Below are positions 8,723 through 17,416 of a stretch of 64,000 nucleotides of DNA, in pieces. The first letter of the stretch is position 1; every line of letters starts with the position of its first letter. The stretch spans positions 1,612,001 to 1,676,000 of the forward strand of contig NZ_CP073577.1 in the NCBI RefSeq assembly GCF_018205975.1. Direction: 5' to 3'. This DNA comes from Erythrobacter sp. JK5. GTDB lineage: Bacteria > Pseudomonadota > Alphaproteobacteria > Sphingomonadales > Sphingomonadaceae. The position numbers were made by a program, and so were the translations under genes. The notes beneath the pieces were generated by a model. It was given only the letters and a program-made list of their open reading frames with translations, had not been told where the DNA came from and ran no database searches.

Positions 8723-9085
8723 ATGTACGTGATGGGAGCGGTGCTCGGCGTGAAGGCCGACCGCGAAGAGGACTACCTCGAGATGGCGCGCTGGATGAAC
8801 GAAATGTTCCTCGAATATGGCGCATTGGAGGTCGCGGAAAACTGGGAAGTCGACGTCGCCGATGGCGTGCACACCGATTTCCGCCGCGCTGTCGCGGCGG
8901 AAGGGGACGAGAAGATCGTCTTTTCGTGGATCACCTGGCCCGACAAGGAAACGCATGACGCAGCGCACGAAAAGATGATGCAGGACGAGCGCATGCAGAA
9001 GATGCCGGAGGATATGCCGTTCGACGGCAAGCGCATGATCTTCGGCGGATTTCGCACCATCTATCACGGCAAGCAGAAGGGCTGA
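8723..9085 (+). CDS. DUF1428 family protein
   Basis: A 120-residue protein of the DUF1428 family, small ferredoxin-like-fold proteins of unknown function related to dimeric alpha/beta-barrel monooxygenase-like domains. Family landmarks are the N-terminal MYVMGAVLGV strand, VFSWITWPDKETHD, and the end segment MPFDGKRMIFGGF. A good ribosome site (GGGAG, about 9 nt before ATG) supports the start. It is separated by only 4 bp from the following glutathione-transferase gene, so the two are probably one operon, suggesting a shared role in handling small electrophilic compounds; that link is inference. Confidence 0.88.
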   Translation: MYVMGAVLGVKADREEDYLEMARWMNEMFLEYGALEVAENWEVDVADGVHTDFRRAVAAEGDEKIVFSWITWPDKETHDAAHEKMMQDERMQKMPEDMPFDGKRMIFGGFRTIYHGKQKG

Positions 9086-9089
9086 TCCA

Positions 9090-9725
9090 ATGGCCGAATT
9101 CACCTTCTACACCGTCGCCATGAGCCGCGGGCAGATTTCGCGCTGGGCGCTGCACGAAGCGGGCGCGGATTACGAGCATGTGATGATGAACTGGGAGACC
9201 CGCCCGGAGACGTTCAGGGAGATCAATCCCATGAACAAGGTGCCCGCGCTGGTGCACCATCACGGCGGTCACGACCACGTCGTCACCGAAGCCGCGGCGA
9301 TCAATCACTACCTCGCGGAAACGCATCCCGACAAAGGTCTGCTGCCCGATGCGCACGAAAAGGCGGCGTACTTCCGCTGGCTGTTCTTCGGGGCCGGTCC
9401 GCTCGAACAGGCGGTGGTAGCCCAGGCGATGGGCTGGAAGGTGCCCGAGGACAAGGTCGGCATGGCGGGCTTCGGCTCGCTCGAACTGACACTCGACGCG
9501 CTCGATAGCTGGCTCAGCGCGAATGACTGGGTCGCTGGCCAGCGCTTCACCATGGCGGATACCTATGTCGGCAGCCAGTTCATCTGGGGCCTGCGCTTCG
9601 GCTCGATCCCCGAGCGCCCTTCGTTCAAGGCCTATGTCGAGCGGCTTACCAATCGGCCGTGCTATCTCGAGGCGATCGTGATCGACCAGAAGATAATCGA
9701 TGCAGCGGCGGCGCAGTCTGCCTAG
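9090..9725 (+). CDS. Glutathione S-transferase family protein
   Basis: A 211-residue protein with the two GST domains: a thioredoxin-like N-terminal half (FTFYTVAMSRGQISRWALHE, with Ser in the usual active-site position, then INPMNKVPAL with the cis-Pro, and an E-A-A loop before INHYLAE) and an all-helical C-terminal half with the WVAGQRFTMADTYVGS segment that carries the conserved N-capping Asp. It conjugates or reduces substrates with glutathione in the cytoplasm. Its stop codon shares CTAG with the stop of the convergent J-domain gene. Class cannot be assigned safely. Confidence 0.9.
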   Translation: MAEFTFYTVAMSRGQISRWALHEAGADYEHVMMNWETRPETFREINPMNKVPALVHHHGGHDHVVTEAAAINHYLAETHPDKGLLPDAHEKAAYFRWLFFGAGPLEQAVVAQAMGWKVPEDKVGMAGFGSLELTLDALDSWLSANDWVAGQRFTMADTYVGSQFIWGLRFGSIPERPSFKAYVERLTNRPCYLEAIVIDQKIIDAAAAQSA

Positions 9726-10315
9726 GCGATCGCAGCGCTCTTTCGCAGCAGCTGATACGCCTCGACAACCTTGCCCAGCCTCGCCTCATACTTGCGGTCG
9801 CCGCCGTTGCGATCGGGGTGGTAGCGGCGGACCAGTTCCGAATAGCGCCGCCGCAATCGCCGCCGGTCGGTATCGAGACCGAGACCCATCGTTTCCAGCG
9901 CCTGCGCCTCGTCCTTGGAAAAGCGCCCGTCCATCGCCATTCTCGCTTCGCGTTCGGCGCGGCTGCGGATACCGCCCGCGCGCGCGGCGATGGCATCCAG
10001 CGGGTCGGTGAAATCCGCCCAGCGCGGCATCCCGTCGACATGCACACGCTGCGAAAAGCCGGGACTTTCGGTGCGCCAGCCGTTGACCGGCGATTGCGCA
10101 TTCAGGATTTCGTCGGCCGACATTCCTTCGAACCAGTCGTAGCCGGAATTGAACTCGCGCACGTGATCGAGGCAGAACCAGCGCCATTCGCCCGGACCGT
10201 CGAACCCGCTGGCGCGGTATCCAGGTGCTCGAAATTCGCCAGCCTCGCGGCACCCGGGGGCCTCGCAGTGCCGATTTGCGCTTTCGTGGCGACCATGGAA
10301 CTTGGCGGAAGACAT
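9722..10315 (-). CDS. J-domain (DnaJ-like) protein
   Basis: A 197-residue protein with a C-terminal J domain: the HPD signature is at about 166-168 in RRYHPDRNGGD, preceded by a basic helix (RRRLRRRYSELV). The N-terminal ~110 residues contain CEAPGCREAGEFRAP and a tryptophan-rich WRWFCLDHVREFNSGYDWF segment with paired Cys and His that may bind zinc. This is the cytosolic DnaJ-like protein that in many Alphaproteobacteria sits between bolA and cobS; here it is divergent from bolA and separated from cobS by three genes. A co-chaperone role for DnaK is likely. The start at 10315 is chosen because it fits the bolA-divergent gap. Confidence 0.88.
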   Translation of the reverse strand: MSSAKFHGRHESANRHCEAPGCREAGEFRAPGYRASGFDGPGEWRWFCLDHVREFNSGYDWFEGMSADEILNAQSPVNGWRTESPGFSQRVHVDGMPRWADFTDPLDAIAARAGGIRSRAEREARMAMDGRFSKDEAQALETMGLGLDTDRRRLRRRYSELVRRYHPDRNGGDRKYEARLGKVVEAYQLLRKSAAIA

Positions 10316-10375
10316 AAAGGTTGGAGAATGGGGATTGGGAACCCAGATGCCAAGAATGCAAAAGGACAAATCACC

Positions 10376-10645
10376 ATGAGCGGAGCGATCGCCGATGAAA
10401 TCACTGCCCGGCTGACCGACGCGTTTTCGCCGACCCGGCTCGACGTGATCAACGACAGCGCGCATCACGCCGGGCATTCGGGCGATGACGGATCGGGCGA
10501 ATCGCACTTCACGGTGGTGATCGAAGCCGCTGCCTTTGCCGGCATGAGCCGCCTCGCCCGCCAGCGCGCGGTGATCGCGGCGCTGGGCGACATCGTCGGC
10601 GAACGGGTGCACGCGGTGGCGATCAGAGCAGGCGCGCCGCAATAG
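10376..10645 (+). CDS. bolA: BolA family protein
   Basis: An 89-residue BolA protein. LTDAFSPTRLDVINDSAHHAGH followed by ESHFTVVI and the RLARQRAVIAAL helix is the full family pattern; the C-terminal His in ERVHAVAIRA is the residue used with monothiol glutaredoxins to hold a [2Fe-2S] cluster. It acts in iron-sulphur and iron homeostasis. The start is set by AAGGA about 7 nt upstream. Its TAG overlaps the GTG of the nudix gene by one base. Confidence 0.93.
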   Translation: MSGAIADEITARLTDAFSPTRLDVINDSAHHAGHSGDDGSGESHFTVVIEAAAFAGMSRLARQRAVIAALGDIVGERVHAVAIRAGAPQ

Positions 10646-11097
10646 TGGATGCACCGGCCCAAAAGCGCCTGCGCCGCGCTGCCCGGATCATCGTGCTCGA
10701 TCCGGACGATCGCGCGCTGATGTTCCGGTTCGACGTGCCGAACCGCCCGCCCTTCTGGGTTACCGCCGGGGGCGAATGCGAGCCGGACGAAAGCTTCGAC
10801 GAGGCGGCGCGGCGCGAACTGTTCGAGGAGACCGGGATTACCGCCGATCCGGGTTCGCAGATCGCGCGGACCACGCCCGAATTCGTCACCGTCGAGGGCG
10901 AACCGGTGCGCGCAGACGAGCGCTACTACCTCGTACGGGTCGCCGAAGCTCGGATCGACACGGCCAACCACACCGAGCTCGAACAATGCCTGATGACCGA
11001 GCACCGCTGGTTTACGGTAGCCGAGCTGCGCGACTGGCCCGAGGCGGTCTTTCCGGTCAACATCGCCGACATGATCGAACAGGAGTTGAACCCATGA
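10645..11097 (+). CDS. NUDIX hydrolase
   Basis: A 150-residue single-domain Nudix protein with an intact Nudix box (GGECEPDESF...REL.EETGI), which binds the divalent metal. It hydrolyses nucleoside diphosphate derivatives; the substrate cannot be told from the sequence. The start codon GTG overlaps the bolA stop, and its TGA overlaps the pirin ATG (ATGA), so bolA, nudix and pirin are probably read from one message with coupled translation. Confidence 0.9.
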   Translation: MDAPAQKRLRRAARIIVLDPDDRALMFRFDVPNRPPFWVTAGGECEPDESFDEAARRELFEETGITADPGSQIARTTPEFVTVEGEPVRADERYYLVRVAEARIDTANHTELEQCLMTEHRWFTVAELRDWPEAVFPVNIADMIEQELNP

Positions 11098-11987
11098 TCA
11101 CCCAGACGATCACCCCCGTCACCCACGATCTCGGCCAGTTCGAGGTGCGCCGCGTGCTGCCTTCGCGCGAGCGGACGATGGTCGGCCCCTTCATCTTCGT
11201 CGACGAGTTCGGCCCCGCGCAGCTCGATCAGGGCGCGGCAATGGACGTCCGCCCGCATCCGCACATCAATCTCGCGACAGTCACCTGGCTGTTCGCCGGA
11301 GAGTTTGGGGGCGCGATCGATCATCGCGACAGCATCGGCAGTTTTTCGACGATCCGCCCCGGCACCGTGAACCTGATGACCGCCGGACGCGGGATCGTGC
11401 ATTCCGAACGCAGCCCGCAAGCAGAGCGCGATGCAGGACCCAAGCTGTTCGGGATGCAGACCTGGCTTGCGCTGCCCGACGGGCGCGAGGAGATCGACCC
11501 GGCGTTCGAGGCGGTGAGCGAATTGCCGCTTATCGAAGACCAGTGCGCCAAGGCGTGGGTGATCATGGGCGAACTGTGGGGCAAGCGCGCGCCGACCACG
11601 ACCTATGCCGACACGATCTATGCCGAGATCGTGCTCGGTGCGACCGGTTCGCTGCCGATCGAATCCGAGGCCGACGAGCGCGCCGTCATGCTGGTCAGCG
11701 GCCAAGCGAGCGTCGATGGCGTGCCGCTCGAAATCTACCGGCTCGCGGTGCTGGCACCGGGCAAGGTGATGACGCTTGCGAGCGAAACCGGCGGCCGCGT
11801 GATGCTGCTCGGTGGCGAGGCCTTCTCAACCAGGCGCCACGTGTTCTGGAATTTTGTCAGCTCGGATCGCGAACGGATTAACCAGGCGAAAGAAGACTGG
11901 CGCGAAGGTCGGTTCCCCAAGGTTCCGGGCGACGACGAGGAATTTATCCCCTTGCCCGAAGTGCCCAAGACCGTCAGCTATCCCTGA
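11094..11987 (+). CDS. Pirin family protein
   Basis: A 297-residue bicupin of the pirin family. The metal-binding N-terminal cupin is visible as VRPHPHINLATVTWL, with the following IVHSERSP, matching the His/His/Glu ligands in HPH and the distal His. Bacterial pirins are quercetinase-like or regulatory proteins that bind iron. It is the third gene of the coupled bolA-nudix-pirin string and is followed 16 bp later by an SDR gene. Specific function unknown. Confidence 0.9.
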   Translation: MITQTITPVTHDLGQFEVRRVLPSRERTMVGPFIFVDEFGPAQLDQGAAMDVRPHPHINLATVTWLFAGEFGGAIDHRDSIGSFSTIRPGTVNLMTAGRGIVHSERSPQAERDAGPKLFGMQTWLALPDGREEIDPAFEAVSELPLIEDQCAKAWVIMGELWGKRAPTTTYADTIYAEIVLGATGSLPIESEADERAVMLVSGQASVDGVPLEIYRLAVLAPGKVMTLASETGGRVMLLGGEAFSTRRHVFWNFVSSDRERINQAKEDWREGRFPKVPGDDEEFIPLPEVPKTVSYP

Positions 11988-12003
11988 GACACGGGAGAAC
12001 GAA

Positions 12004-12816
12004 ATGGATTATCAGGGCAAGGTGGCGTGGATTACCGGGGCCTCGTCGGGGATCGGCGCGGCGCTGGCGCGCGATCTCGCTTCGCGCGGCGCGCATGTGG
12101 TCCTGTCGGGGCGGGATGAAGGCAGGCTGGCCGAGGTCGCGGCGGACTGCGGCGAAACGCTGATCCTGCCCTTCGACGTCCGCGACAATGCTGCGCTCGC
12201 CGACGCTACGGCGAAGGCGATTGCATGGAAAGGCGGGGTCGATCTCGCTGTCGCCAATGCCGGGGTATCGCAGCGCAGCCGCGCGCTCAACACCGACATG
12301 CAGGTCTATCGCGACATCATCGATATCGACCTCACCGCGCAGATTGCGTTCGCACAGGGCCTGATCGGACACATGGCCGAGCGCGGATCCGGCGCTCTCG
12401 CGTTCATCTCCTCAATCGCGGGCAAGGTCGGAGTGCCGATGCGCACCGCCTACAGCGCGGTGAAGTTCGGCCTTGCCGGATACGGCGACGCACTGCGTGC
12501 CGAGCTGTCGCAAACCGGCGTCAGTGTGCATGTCATCTATCCCGGCTCGGTCGCCACCGATGTCGCCCGCAATGCGATGGTCGGCGATGGCAGCAAGCGC
12601 GGACGCAGCGACAAGGTGATCGACGAGGGCATTCCCGCAGCGGACGCCGCCGCAGCCATGCTCGACGGGATCGCCAGCGGCGAGCGCGAGATCATCGTCG
12701 CGCAGGGCATGGAAGCGGGCATGGGCGAAATGCGCCGCACGCCCGATGCGCTGTTCGATCAGGTCGCCGCGATGGTCGCGGGCGGTTACATGAAACGCAT
12801 GGAAGAGGACGGCTGA
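12004..12816 (+). CDS. Short-chain dehydrogenase/reductase (SDR)
   Basis: A 270-residue classical SDR. The cofactor motif TGASSGIG is at 11-18, NAG in ANAGVS, and the catalytic Ser138, Tyr151 and Lys155 are present (YSAVK). An Arg after the second strand (SGRD) suggests NADP(H) preference. It oxidises or reduces an unidentified alcohol/ketone in the cytoplasm. It follows the pirin gene closely and precedes an epoxide-hydrolase-like gene by 5 bp, so the three may be one operon acting on small organic substrates. Confidence 0.92.
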   Translation: MDYQGKVAWITGASSGIGAALARDLASRGAHVVLSGRDEGRLAEVAADCGETLILPFDVRDNAALADATAKAIAWKGGVDLAVANAGVSQRSRALNTDMQVYRDIIDIDLTAQIAFAQGLIGHMAERGSGALAFISSIAGKVGVPMRTAYSAVKFGLAGYGDALRAELSQTGVSVHVIYPGSVATDVARNAMVGDGSKRGRSDKVIDEGIPAADAAAAMLDGIASGEREIIVAQGMEAGMGEMRRTPDALFDQVAAMVAGGYMKRMEEDG

Positions 12817-12821
12817 GCGGG

Positions 12822-13709
12822 ATGGAGCAGAAACGCGTAGAGCTGGCCAACGGAATCCATCTCGATGTCGTCGACGAGGGCCCGGTCGATGCGCCGGTGC
12901 TGATCTTCCTGCACGGCTTTCCCGAAAGCCACCGCACCTGGCGGCATCAGATCAAGCACTTCTCAGGCATCTACCGCTGCATCGCTCCCGACCAGCGCGG
13001 CTATCGTGCATCATCGAAGCCGCAGCAGGTCGAAGCCTACACTCCGGACAAGCTGATCGGCGATATCTTCCTGCTCGCCGACGCGCTGAACATCGCGAAG
13101 TTCACCATCGTCGGCCACGATTGGGGCGGCGCGATCGCTTGGGGCGTGGCGCTGGGCGGCCAGCACATGCGGGTCGAACGCGCGGTGATCGCCAACGCCC
13201 CGCATCCGGCGATTTTCCAGAAGCTGCTCTACACCAATCCGCAACAGCGCGAGGCGAGCCAGTATATCCGCGGCTTCCGCGATCCCGCCAACGATGCGCT
13301 TGTCAAGGATCAGGGCCTCACCGGATTGCTGCTGAAAGAGGTCAAGTGGGACCGCCCGAGCGCGATGGAACCGGCAGAGCGCGAGGCGCTGCTGCGCGAC
13401 TGGCAGAACCGCGACGCCGCGTTCGGGATGCTCAACTACTATCGCGCCAGCCCGATCGACGTGCCGACGATGGACCAGCCATTCGAAGTCCCCGAAGGCT
13501 ACACGCCGCCATCCCTGCCGAAGCTTACCATCCCCACGCTGGTGATCTGGGCGCTCGACGATCTCGCGCTCCCGCCCGAAAATCTCGAAGGGCTGGACGA
13601 CATCGTCGATCCGCTCACCATCGTGCGCGTGCCGGATTGCGGACACTTCGTCCCGTGGGAGGCGCCGGACAAGGTCAACGTGGCGATGGAGGCATTTCTC
13701 GCGGGCTAA
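12822..13709 (+). CDS. Epoxide-hydrolase-like alpha/beta hydrolase
   Basis: A 295-residue alpha/beta hydrolase. HGFPESHRTW (31-40) supplies the oxyanion-hole motif, the nucleophile is Asp100 in GHDWGG, and the C-terminal His is in CGHFVPWE (about 275). An Asp nucleophile in GHDWGG is typical of soluble epoxide hydrolases and haloalkane dehalogenases; the HGFP motif and cap region favour epoxide hydrolase. Its stop overlaps the stop of the opposing DUF2332 gene. Substrate unknown. Confidence 0.88.
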   Translation: MEQKRVELANGIHLDVVDEGPVDAPVLIFLHGFPESHRTWRHQIKHFSGIYRCIAPDQRGYRASSKPQQVEAYTPDKLIGDIFLLADALNIAKFTIVGHDWGGAIAWGVALGGQHMRVERAVIANAPHPAIFQKLLYTNPQQREASQYIRGFRDPANDALVKDQGLTGLLLKEVKWDRPSAMEPAEREALLRDWQNRDAAFGMLNYYRASPIDVPTMDQPFEVPEGYTPPSLPKLTIPTLVIWALDDLALPPENLEGLDDIVDPLTIVRVPDCGHFVPWEAPDKVNVAMEAFLAG

Positions 13710-14800
13710 CGCCCCGCCCACTCCACCCACGCGCCATGCGGGTGGGCGTGGCTCAGCAGATGCGTCTCGCCGTCCCGGTCGCTGCCGTTCCAGTATCGCA
13801 CCTTGAGCTCGTGCCGGAAGGTCGCGGGATCGGTCTCCAGCGAAATCCACGCCAGCGGCCGGTCGGGCGTGGCCGCGGCCCCGGCCGCCTCCATCGCTGC
13901 GGTAATGGCCTGCTGCGTCGCGGCGGGCATGTATTGCCACATGATCGAATGAAACATCGCCCGCGTCGCACCGCCTTTTCGGGGCCATTCGAGGATGGCG
14001 GTTGTGAATTCGCCCGCATCCATCCTGACGAGGTCGGGCGGATCGGCGCGCGCCAGTTCGATCGCGGCATCGATCCGCGCCATCCGTCCGGGCGCATCGG
14101 GCCAGACATAGCTCTTGAGCCGCAGGGCGCTGGCCGGATCGGACAGGTCGATCGGGGCGACATCGCAGCCGCGAATATCGACGATCTCGAAATCGGCGGG
14201 TGGCGCGGGGGGCGAGCCCTCGCCGCGCCACTCCGGCTCGATCCGCATCGGCGAATCCGCCGGCCCGACCGCGGTTTCGCCGAGCTGGAAATGATAGCGA
14301 TCCAGCATGGTGTTGACGCCCGCGCTCGCGCCAAGCTCGAACAGTTCGAACCGCGGCACCACGCGCTGCGCCAGCCACAACAACCCGGCCATGATGCTCG
14401 CGGAACGACCCGCCTCGTTGGTTTGCGGCGGCCCGTCGAGCCACGGCAGCAGCTGGGTATCGTAGGTCTCGACCAGCTCGCACACCAGCGCATCGACCTG
14501 CCCCTGATCGACGATCTGCCCGCTGTAGACCCGCGCCAGCCGCTCATCCTCGCCCGACAGCAGCAGGTGGTGAAACCCGCCTGCGATCCTCAGCGGCATC
14601 GCATCCTTGAGCGTCAGTCCCTCCCATGAGGCCATGCGCCGCCCCGTCGCGGTATCGGTCTCTCGAACCTTGGCGAGCGCCCGGATCACCCGCGCGGTGC
14701 AGGGTGCATGGTTGATCTCGGCATGATCGGCCTGCCATGCGATCGCCGCATCGAACTCCTCGATCTGCATCACATCACTGGTTCGTTCGGTGTCGGTCAT
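13706..14800 (-). CDS. DUF2332 family protein
   Basis: A 364-residue protein of the DUF2332 family, uncharacterised proteins widespread in Actinobacteria and Alphaproteobacteria. Recognisable family segments are [13 protein letters not shown] (reminiscent of a methyltransferase glycine-rich loop), LLSHAHPHG near the end, and [10 protein letters not shown] Rossmann-like architecture is likely, but no reaction is known. The chosen start is preceded by GGGAG about 7 nt upstream. It is divergent from hisG, with a 63-bp promoter region between them. Confidence 0.82.
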   Translation of the reverse strand: MTDTERTSDVMQIEEFDAAIAWQADHAEINHAPCTARVIRALAKVRETDTATGRRMASWEGLTLKDAMPLRIAGGFHHLLLSGEDERLARVYSGQIVDQGQVDALVCELVETYDTQLLPWLDGPPQTNEAGRSASIMAGLLWLAQRVVPRFELFELGASAGVNTMLDRYHFQLGETAVGPADSPMRIEPEWRGEGSPPAPPADFEIVDIRGCDVAPIDLSDPASALRLKSYVWPDAPGRMARIDAAIELARADPPDLVRMDAGEFTTAILEWPRKGGATRAMFHSIMWQYMPAATQQAITAAMEAAGAAATPDRPLAWISLETDPATFRHELKVRYWNGSDRDGETHLLSHAHPHGAWVEWAGR

Positions 14801-14863
14801 GCAATCTCCCACTCGTTGGCGGCATTGCCCTTTGCCGGTGCAGTGCCTAAGTGCCGCGGCGCA

Positions 14864-15556
14864 ATGACTCTCGACGCGTCCGATATCCCAGCCGGTCCGC
14901 TGACCTTCGCGGTGCCGAAGGGGCGCATCCTCGATGAAGCGCTGCCGGTCATGGCGCGTGCCGGAGTGGTGCCCGAGGATGGCTTTCACGACAAGGCCAA
15001 CCGCGCGCTGTCATTCGCCACCACGCGTGAAGACATGCGGCTGATCCGTGTGCGCGCGTTCGACGTCGCAACCTTCGTGGCACACGGAGCGGCGCAGGTC
15101 GGGATCGTGGGATCGGACGTGATCGAGGAATTCGATTACGCCGATCTCTACGCACCGGTCGATCTCGACATCGGACATTGCCGCCTCTCTGTCGCCCGGA
15201 TGGCGGACGATTCCGAAGAAGCAGCAGGCGTCAGCCACCTGCGGGTCGCGACCAAGTATCCCAATCTCACCCGCCGCCATTTCGAACAGCGCGGTATTCA
15301 GGCCGAATGCGTCAAGCTGAACGGCGCGATGGAACTGGCGCCGTCGCTCGGCCTCGCGCGGCAGATCGTCGATCTCGTGTCGACCGGGCGCACGCTCAAG
15401 CAGAACGGGCTGGTCGAAACCGACCGCATTCTCGACATCTCGGCGCGGCTGATCGTCAATCGCGCCGCGCTCAAGACCGATCGCCGCGTCGCCGCGCTGG
15501 TGAGCGCGTTCCGTGAGGATGCCGAGGCGCGAGAAATCGCAAGGAACGCGGCCTGA
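14864..15556 (+). CDS. hisG: ATP phosphoribosyltransferase, short form
   Basis: 230 residues, the short catalytic form of HisG, which joins ATP and PRPP in the first step of histidine synthesis. The start segment [32 protein letters not shown] and [14 protein letters not shown] (PRPP loop) are typical. The regulatory C-terminal domain of the long form is absent, so the enzyme should need the HisZ regulatory subunit, encoded elsewhere. Its TGA overlaps the hisD ATG by one base. Confidence 0.95.
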   Translation: MTLDASDIPAGPLTFAVPKGRILDEALPVMARAGVVPEDGFHDKANRALSFATTREDMRLIRVRAFDVATFVAHGAAQVGIVGSDVIEEFDYADLYAPVDLDIGHCRLSVARMADDSEEAAGVSHLRVATKYPNLTRRHFEQRGIQAECVKLNGAMELAPSLGLARQIVDLVSTGRTLKQNGLVETDRILDISARLIVNRAALKTDRRVAALVSAFREDAEAREIARNAA

Positions 15557-16848
15557 TGAAGTTCTACTCCAGCCTCGAACCCGATTTCGCTCGGCGTTTC
15601 GACCGGCTTGTCAACGCCCGCCGCGAAGCCGATGGCGACGTCGCGGGACAGGTCACGAGTATCCTCGACTCCGTGAAAACGCGCGGAGACAAGGCGCTGG
15701 TCGAATACACTCAGCGCTTCGATGATTACCCGCTGGTCGAGGACGCCGACTGGTCGATCGACGCGGAGACATGCGCCGAAGCCTACGCGGAACTCGAACC
15801 GGACCTGCGCGACGCGCTTGACCTCGCGGCCCGCCGCATCCGCGCCTATCACGAGGAACAGCTGCCCGAGAACCGCGACTATACCGACGAGGCCGGAGTG
15901 CGGCTCGGCGCGATTTGGCGAGCGGTCGATGCGGCGGGACTGTATGTTCCCGGCGGTCGCGCGGCCTACCCCTCTTCGTTGCTGATGAACGCGATACCGG
16001 CCAAGGTCGCCGGGGTCGGGCGCGTGGCGGTGGTCACCCCGACTCCGCATGGCAAGACCAACCCGCTGGTGCTCGCGGCGGCGCATATCGCCGGTGTCGA
16101 CGAGATCTGGCGCGTCGGCGGCGCGCACGCGATCGCCGCGCTGGCCTATGGCACCGGGCGAATCGCGCCGGTCGATGTGATAACCGGCCCCGGCAACGCC
16201 TATGTCGCCGAGGCCAAGCGCCAGCTTTTCGGCGTGGTCGGGATCGACATGGTCGCGGGGCCAAGCGAGATTCTCGTGATCGCCGATGGCAAGAACGATC
16301 CCGACTGGATCGCCGCCGATCTGCTCAGCCAGGCCGAGCACGACCCGACCTCGCAATCGATCCTGATCACCGACGATGCCGGTTTTGCCGCGTTGGTCGA
16401 AGACCGGATCGATGTGCAGCTGTCGCAGCTCGCAACCGGGAAGACCGCCCGCGAAAGCTGGGAGGCACATGGCGCGATCATCGTCGTCAACGACCTGGTC
16501 GAGGAGGCACCCGCGTTGGCCAACCGCCTCGCCGCCGAACACCTAGAACTGGCGGTCGACGACCCCGAAGCGATGCTGCCGCACATCCGTCATGCGGGCA
16601 GCGTCTTTCTCGGCCGCATGACGCCCGAAGCGCTGGGTGACTATGTGGCCGGTCCCAACCACGTCCTGCCGACCGGGCGGCGGGCGCGCTTTTCCAGCGG
16701 GCTCTCGGTGCTCGATTTCATGAAGCGAACCAGCTTCATCAGTCTCGACGATGCGAGCTTCGCCCGTATCGCACCGGCCGCCGCCCGCCTCGCCCACGCG
16801 GAGGGCCTGCCCGCCCACGCCAAATCGGTGGAGCTCCGGATCAAATGA
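15556..16848 (+). CDS. hisD: Histidinol dehydrogenase
   Basis: A 430-residue zinc enzyme that oxidises L-histidinol to histidine in two NAD-dependent steps, the last steps of histidine synthesis. Family landmarks are VPGGRAAYPSSLLMNAIPAKVAGV, the GPGNAYVAEAKRQ segment and DLLSQAEHDPTSQS, which contains zinc and catalytic ligands, followed by HAGSVFLG and LPTGRRARFSSGLSV. It starts on the hisG stop and its stop overlaps the nusB start (ATGA). Confidence 0.97.
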   Translation: MKFYSSLEPDFARRFDRLVNARREADGDVAGQVTSILDSVKTRGDKALVEYTQRFDDYPLVEDADWSIDAETCAEAYAELEPDLRDALDLAARRIRAYHEEQLPENRDYTDEAGVRLGAIWRAVDAAGLYVPGGRAAYPSSLLMNAIPAKVAGVGRVAVVTPTPHGKTNPLVLAAAHIAGVDEIWRVGGAHAIAALAYGTGRIAPVDVITGPGNAYVAEAKRQLFGVVGIDMVAGPSEILVIADGKNDPDWIAADLLSQAEHDPTSQSILITDDAGFAALVEDRIDVQLSQLATGKTARESWEAHGAIIVVNDLVEEAPALANRLAAEHLELAVDDPEAMLPHIRHAGSVFLGRMTPEALGDYVAGPNHVLPTGRRARFSSGLSVLDFMKRTSFISLDDASFARIAPAAARLAHAEGLPAHAKSVELRIK

Positions 16849-17312
16849 ACACCGCCGCCCGATCGCAAGCCCGCTCCGCCGCGCGGTTGGCCGCCGTCCA
16901 GGCGCTGTACCAGCAGCAGATGGAGGGCACCGCCCTTACCAAGCTGCTCGACGAATTCCACCAGCACCGGCTGGGCCGCGAGGTCGACGACGACGAGCAC
17001 GAGGGCGAGGTCTTTGCCGACGCCGAGGTGGCGTTCTTCGACGACATCGTGCGCGGAGTCGATGCACGGCGCGAGGAGATCGACGGGATCGTAATCGAAC
17101 GACTCGCCGCAGGCTGGACGCTGGCCCGGCTCGACAAGACCATGCTGCAGGTGCTGCGTGCCGGTGCTTACGAGCTGCTTGCCCGCCCCGATGTACCGAC
17201 GGCAACGGCGATCAGCGAATATGTCGACGTCGCCAAGGCCTTCTTCGACGATCGCGAAGCAAAATTCGCGAACGGGGTGCTCGACGCGGTTGCGAAACAG
17301 GTCCGCGACTGA
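16845..17312 (+). CDS. nusB: Transcription antitermination factor NusB
   Basis: 155 residues, all helical. ARSAARLAAVQALYQQQMEGT at the N-terminus and the C-terminal TAISEYVDVAKAFFDDREAKFANGVLDAV are diagnostic. NusB with NusE (S10) binds boxA RNA and supports antitermination on rRNA operons. It overlaps hisD by 4 bp and is followed after 104 bp by thiL, a common arrangement in this group. Confidence 0.95.
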   Translation: MNTAARSQARSAARLAAVQALYQQQMEGTALTKLLDEFHQHRLGREVDDDEHEGEVFADAEVAFFDDIVRGVDARREEIDGIVIERLAAGWTLARLDKTMLQVLRAGAYELLARPDVPTATAISEYVDVAKAFFDDREAKFANGVLDAVAKQVRD

Positions 17313-17416
17313 CGCCTTTGAAGCGTTCCGTGCAACACTTGCATTTTGATCAATTTACAAGCGCGCCGCGGCGTTTAAAACGGTCTCGGGATAGAGTTTG
17401 GGATCATAATAACATA

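Noticed and set aside
17313..17416. TPP riboswitch before thiL
   Set aside because: None of the conserved thi-box segments is present, and the gap is only 104 bp.
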